Below the pieces are notes generated by a model that was given only the letters and a program-made list of their open reading frames with translations, made no database searches and was not told where the DNA came from. From Diphasiastrum complanatum (Eukaryota; Streptophyta; Lycopodiopsida; Lycopodiales; Lycopodiaceae), in assembly GCA_029204225.1 (NCBI GenBank), contig CM055109.1, positions 40,347,791 through 40,411,790 of the forward strand: a stretch of DNA of 64,000 bases, read 5' to 3'. Below, piece after piece: positions 59,140 through 64,000 of this stretch. Position numbers and translations under genes: made by a program. Every line of letters starts with the position of its first letter. Position 1 is the stretch's first letter.

Positions 59140-59570
59140 TCACACAACACCACACAAACTATGGTGGGGTAGAGAGCCAATCTGATGCACGTTCGGATCT
59201 TTGGTTGTGTCACTTATGCATATGTTCCAGATAAGCTTTGAAAGAAGCTTGATAAGAAATTCAAACAAGGATACCTCGTTAGGTATGACAATCATTTGTC
59301 ATACACATGATCTACATGCCAGAGACCAACCAAGTGAAGAATGTGAGAGACGTCAAGTTCGATGAAACCTGAACAATGGCCAATGATGATTCTATCAGCT
59401 ACGAAGTATTAGGAAATCAGTATTACGACCTGCCGAAGGGAGCAGACCTCAAACACTCAAATGAAGATGTTTGGATCCCACATCAGTTGCGCGATGAATC
59501 AGATGAAAAAATGATTGCAGTCTACTTGCAGCTAGAACGTCAATGGTTCCGCACCTAGCCGAAGAGACAA
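59140..59570 (+). pseudogene. Copia integrase C-terminal fragment
   Basis: The plus strand reads RIFGCVTYAYVPDKL, a stop, KKLDKKFKQGYLVRYDNHLS, and further on VRDVKFDE and MANDDSISYEVLGNQYYDLP. This is the conserved block at the end of copia integrases. At least three in-frame stops occur. It may belong with the fragments at 57640-58560. Confidence 0.65.
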
Positions 59571-60408
59571 AGAAAAGACATTGCAATACTTGAAGTTTTC
59601 CAAATGAAGTCAGTCCTCCTAATCCAAAGGTAGTGTCTCCAAAGGTCCTCCAAGTAACCTACAAGCTCCAAGATGCTCCCCAGCTCCAAGCTAGGATGCC
59701 TCCACTTGCAAGTAAGGATCTTCAAGCCTCCATGGATCTCTCCTCCACCTGTGTCCCTAATCTCAATCACAAAGGTAAGATAACAAATGGCCTCAAGTAT
59801 TCACCAGCCAACCATATCTAGCTAGCATATGCAATCCTGCATCTAGGCTAATCTAGCATCCCCTTAACCAATAACTAACCACAAGCATACCACCACACAC
59901 CATAGCATATCAAGATCCAAACCCTACTTATGTCCCATACCATAAGCAAGATCCAAACCCTAAGCACACTACACACAAGAAAACACTCTATACACTAGTA
60001 GCCACACTAGAGCATAAGCATAGCAAACAAGAAAGATCTCTCCCCCTCCCAATGGGTGCCCTCCTTCCCTCATATAGATGGCAATTGGCACCCTCCAATA
60101 CGCTACAGAGTTCCATGCACAACCAATGAGAAAGAGAGAGGCCTAGGGGAGTTAAAGAACCTTCATAGGCTTGTGGAAGGTCAAGAGACTTCTTCCATAA
60201 CCTATGACTCTTTGAATGCTTTTCTTGTGGGAGTTGGAAACTCAATGGACCCCTTGGAAGTGCGCCCTCCTACTAGGTCCCATTGCCCAAGTTGTTCTTG
60301 TATACTTTGGTCCAAGACCAATAAAGTGATATGGTTCAAGGTTGAGGCCCAAGGTTTAGAAAAATAGCCAATACACCCATGGTAATGACTTTCTAATACC
60401 TCACTAGG
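59571..60408. other. No recognised gene
   Basis: Moderately GC-richer DNA with CTCCAAG-type repeats near 59625-59720. Open frames on both strands overlap each other without domain support. Confidence 0.35.
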
Positions 60409-60595
60409 TTCCATACCTCTGCCCAAGGCATAGTCACCTACTTGTCCTTAACCAAGGACAATAGTACTTTAATCTAAAGGCACATACCCTTAATCCTAAG
60501 GGTACCCTTATCCAAGGGAACTTGATTCCATACCTCTGATCAAGGTATAGTCACTTGTCTGTCCTTATCCAAAGGCACCTACCCTTAATCCTAAG
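60409..60595. repeat. Duplicated block ending in CTAAG at the LTR border
   Basis: TTCCATACCTCTG..CAAGG.ATAGTCAC..TGTCCTTA occurs at about 60409 and 60525, each time followed by CCTTAATCCTAAG. The second copy ends exactly where the LTR starts. The same CTAAGGGTACC...CTTATCCAAGGG text follows the LTR at 26293. Confidence 0.7.
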
Positions 60596-61074
60596 TGTTA
60601 TGGCCATATTCGGTTAAGGACCTGGAATAGTCCTAATATGGTGGACCGGCCCTTTAGTACTCAAGATTAATGGTCACGCCGTGATTTAGTTCCATGTCAA
60701 GGCCTGTTTGGGACTAATTACCTTGAGAGGACCCATACACTCTAATTGAGACATTTGGAGCATTGCACGTCTGTGTGACAGATATAGGCAGGAGGACTGC
60801 ATGAAGAGATGTGATCTATTTATCGTTGACCTGCATGGAGATTGCATGGTTATATGCACAGGACTCTACTCTCTATATAAGGAGGTGGGGATTCTCCCGT
60901 CAACATATTGGGTTAGGTTACCGGTTTCTCTCTTCTCCTCTTGCTTCACATGGCATGGCTTGGGGGCTAGATCCAGTTTTAATCTAGGATTGGTTGGGCA
61001 GTTTGGCTCCATACTCTTTCTTATTGTGTTCTCCTATCCTCATCTTAGGGGCAATCCTTTTGAGGGCTCTTACA
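60596..61074 (+). mobile_element. 5' LTR of the same family as 25845-26293, with PBS
   Basis: TGTTATGGCC... to ...GCTCTTACA, 479 bp, followed at once by TTGGTACCAGAGC (61075-61087), a variant of the initiator Met-tRNA primer-binding site. It differs from the other copy mainly by two short insertions. A TATA box (CTCTATATAAGG) lies about 200 bp from its 3' end. The downstream internal region (61088-63120) shows no gag or pol. Confidence 0.8.
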
Positions 61075-61087
61075 TTGGTACCAGAGC

Positions 61088-63128
61088 ACGGTTGAGATGC
61101 GATCAAGGATGGGATTGGAATGTTATGTTCTCAAAAGAATTGTGGAGTGGGATTCACTAATTGCAATGGAGGGCATGTTTTTCAAGATTTGGTGGTAGAG
61201 TGCTCATCTACTTGTATGATTTTGGAAAAGATGTTGTGATTTAGTAAAAATTCATTCCTAAATTTCTAGTGCTTCATGGAAGGTTTCTTTTGAGGTAGAA
61301 TGATATGCATGGACTAATCTCCTTGTTTGTTTTATTGTTAGATTTTGCTGGATTAAGGATTATGGTAACTAGCATAACTCCATAAGGTTCTGAATCATTG
61401 TCTACTTGTTTCATTGAAAGATTAATTGTAATCAATTATTACTGACTAATATGAACTATTTGTGGAGTAGAAAGATGATTCCAAGATTTGCATGTTGAGG
61501 ATTAAAAGTTTTTGTATTCAGATCCTCCAATAAGTCAGCATGTTAGGGACACTGATTGGAAGAGTAATATGCTACTTCTTTAATTTGAGCAGAGCTTAAA
61601 CAATAGACAGTTTCAGATCATTCTTCTAATTCCCAAGAGAAGCAGTGTGATGTGTATATCCTGCTGATGGTAGGCTTAGAATCATATGCTTGGAATAAAT
61701 ACATGAATCTCTTCTCTTGAAGATCATGGATGGTGAATAGCTGTTAAAAGACTGTCACAGCTGGGTTATGTCCTCTGACGTCGTTTCTCAGAGAATCAAT
61801 CTGCATGCTGTGTGATTGATAGAAAACAACTGAGGGAATAAGCGTTGTAGGTCTTAGTGAACAACCTATCTGCCTGAATTATCTCTGTCTTCTGGTTGGT
61901 GATGGTCGCACTGTCACAAGAAAAGAGAGCCTGAAATCTTGAGGTAGTGAGGAGACAAGGGGCTCACAACCTACTGTGGATGAGCCGAGTAGCCATAACG
62001 ACTGTGGCCGCCAGAATGACCCTTAGGGTTTACTTAATCTTGCAAAAAGTTTGGCCTTTCAAAGATTTTCTTTTTGGAAATAAGTTTTTAAATACATGTC
62101 GGGTGACCATAGGCTTTTCGCAATTTTTGAAGTTATTAGCACCCAATCAGCTGAATTTCGGGTTCCTGTGCTTAGTTTCAAAATTAAACCTTGGTTTGAA
62201 TATTGCTTCCCAAATTGGGGGAATCCCTAGGAACAATATGCATGTATAAAGATCGTATTTGCTGGTTGATTGGCTTACATTAAAACCTATCGATAAGCCC
62301 AGATTTTGTGAGGAACTTTGGTACTATTGGATCTTTGGTCAAGCTATAATAATCGGTTTTTTTTTTTAATAAGCTTTTTTAAGCCGATCTTGACGAAAAG
62401 AGGAAAATGATATAGTTATCAGTCATACACCCGGTCTAGGAATCTGATTCCTTGGTACAATGCTATTTAAACCAATTAATTTTGGAGTATTGGTACTCCC
62501 AGTGGATAGAGTTAATTTGTGTTTTGTTTTCTCCTTTCCAATCGGTAGAATACTGATAAATTGGTTATTATGGTTTTGATGATTTAGGTCATTAAAACTG
62601 AACAAACCAAAGCTTTTGGAGATACTTGTTAAATAATTAATGGTGAAAATTCATTACATTTGGAGATGTTTCTTTATTCAACAATATTATTTGGGGTGAA
62701 TAAAGTGGAGAAAGTACCCGAATCCAAATCTTATTTCTCATTAATTATAGATAACTTTAACGAATTAATTCTATAGCCAATAAGTGAAAAGGAAGAACAG
62801 TCCAATTTTACTAGAAAAATCATAATAATAGGAATTGATAAAAAACTGATTTCATTTCTAGTTAAATCCTATGGTGAATTATATTCAAAAGATCAGACTA
62901 GTAGTGTTTTTTATACTAGTAGTTGATTTTTTGGTATATCAGTTATTCAACCCAAGTATAGGATAGAAATGAAATTGTTTAAGATTTTTTCCTACAGTAA
63001 TTAATTTTAAAACATTTACTAATGTCGTTATGTCTTCTCAGTACCTTGGTTGAAACTATGCATGATGGGTGAAGAAATTCTAGGTTTATAGAAAGGAAGT
63101 AATCATTCTGCTTCATATAAACCCAACG
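61088..63128 (+). other. Non-coding retroelement-associated DNA
   Basis: Begins as internal sequence after the PBS at 61075 and ends at another PBS-like site at 63132. Only AT-rich sequence without domain text was seen. An LTR boundary presumably lies within it but was not located. Confidence 0.35.
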
Positions 63129-63131
63129 AAG

Positions 63132-63357
63132 TGGTATTAGAGCCATAGGTCCAAACTATTATAGTATTCAAGACTATTTTACAATTTCTTGATAGAGCTG
63201 CTTGACTTGAAAGATATCGAAAACTTCGAGAAAATATTTTCAAAAGTCTTCAGGAATCTTTGCAAAGAGGAGATTCACCTTTCCAAAATTATAATGAAAC
63301 TTTCTTTGATAATCTTCCTAATCCTGAAAATTTATCTGAAATATTTTGTCCTGATTG
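63132..63357 (+). pseudogene. PBS plus gag-like remnant
   Basis: TGGTATTAGAGCC at about 63132 matches the primer-binding sites elsewhere. After a leader, one frame reads LERYRKLRENIFKSLQESLQ, RGDSPFQNYNETFFDNLPNP and ENLSEIFCPD, with one TGA upstream of LERY. The polar helical text suits a gag N-terminus. It is cut by the copia-2 LTR at 63358. Confidence 0.4.
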
Positions 63358-63931
63358 ACATTCTACTCTTTCGTTGTGTTCTGCTCGTTGGCAGACTTTC
63401 ATGCACAACTATGGTTTCTTTTCTTTCTTACTCTATTCGCTATGTCTCTCTCTGTCTCTTACAGATTTCTGTATTCACCATTTTTTATGATCCAGAGAGG
63501 ATCGTTCATACATCCACTATGTGGAGTTTACAAGATAGCTAAACATAGAATCACATCACTTGTTTATGCTAATCAACTAGTTAGTTAGTCTGTGTCATTG
63601 CTACTTGTTTCAGCTGGACGTGAAGCCCGTTGAGCTGTCGGTTGGCAGCGCGAAAGATTTTCCTTCGTCTGTTTCGTAATCTCCCATTTGCTTTTGTTCT
63701 TTTCGTAGTTTTCATTTCGCGTCTCTTTTTCGGCTTTGCGGTCCTGGAGGTGTATTTGCGATTCGCGATTGATTCGCGAATCGTTTGTGCTTTGAGGCAA
63801 AGACACGTTGACTGTCACGAATTGTTCTCGTTCGTGCTTTGAGTCAAGGTCATGTTGACTGTCACGAATTGTTTGACCTTTGTGTCTTGTTTGTGCTGCG
63901 ACAAAGTTGTAGGAATTCACCATTTCTGACA
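63358..63931 (-). mobile_element. Partial copia-2 family LTR
   Basis: Minus strand starts TGTCAGAAATGGTGAATTC at 63931 and follows the LTR as far as the GTTGTGTTCTGCTCG region, then is truncated at 63358. It matches 32700-33091 and 28063-28376. An open frame across its first half is LTR sequence only. Confidence 0.85.
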
Positions 63932-64000
63932 TATCTCATGGAGAGAGTGATCTTCTCTCTTCTCTATCTTATTTCATGGTTCTCTTGGGTTCTACTGTCC
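63932..64000 (+). mobile_element. Piece of a copia-1 family LTR at the window edge
   Basis: ATCTCATGGAGAGAGTGATC and the following bases match the copia-1 LTR at about 33960-34030, lacking the short CTTATACATGG section. It continues outside the window. Confidence 0.75.

Overview
The window is AT-rich nuclear DNA of a land plant. The evidence is: genes split by GT-AG introns, a 6-phosphofructokinase with a plastid-type N-terminus, a plant-type VOC/glyoxalase protein, and many Ty1/copia and Ty3/gypsy LTR retrotransposons whose primer-binding sites match the 3' end of initiator Met-tRNA. Three host genes are spread over 64 kb and one has a 6.7 kb intron full of retroelements, so the genome is probably large and repeat-rich. 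A fern or other non-seed plant is possible, but the sequence does not settle this.

Host genes. (1) A pfkB-type sugar kinase on the minus strand, with five short exons between 11748 and 237, runs off the left edge. Exon phases join exactly. Intron 1 holds a decayed gypsy element and a solo LTR with a perfect target-site duplication (TSD). (2) A three-exon VOC/glyoxalase-family gene lies at 21454-22360 (plus), downstream of a GC-rich island and a perfect hairpin. (3) A two-exon ATP-dependent phosphofructokinase lies at 53824-51455 (minus) with a GA tract just upstream of its start.

Mobile DNA. The best element is a copia retrotransposon at 33672-39701. It has 650-bp LTRs, a TTCCT duplication, primer-binding site (PBS) and polypurine tract (PPT), but its reverse transcriptase is missing and replaced by about 1.07 kb of unrelated sequence. 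A second copia family occurs as a nearly whole coding copy at 28063-33091 (minus), a truncated plus-strand copy at 41030-44012, a solo LTR at 10347-11037 and an LTR piece at 63358-63931. Gypsy relics lie at 5380-9265 and 26299-28062; the latter has gag fused directly to integrase. A third LTR family is at 25845-26293 and 60596-61074. Further copia debris lies at 19.2 kb, 55.9-57.1 kb and 57.6-59.6 kb.

Unassigned system. Two diverged copies of one unrecognised multi-exon gene (13.9-16.66 kb and 46.17-48.36 kb, both minus) align through several exons and share an intron position. The first copy is broken by stop codons and by an inserted pair of LTRs. The second sits tail-to-tail with another unrecognised plus-strand gene (44512-46042). 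The C-terminal pattern resembles transposon-encoded proteins, so 44.0-48.4 kb may be a two-gene DNA transposon of a little-described type.
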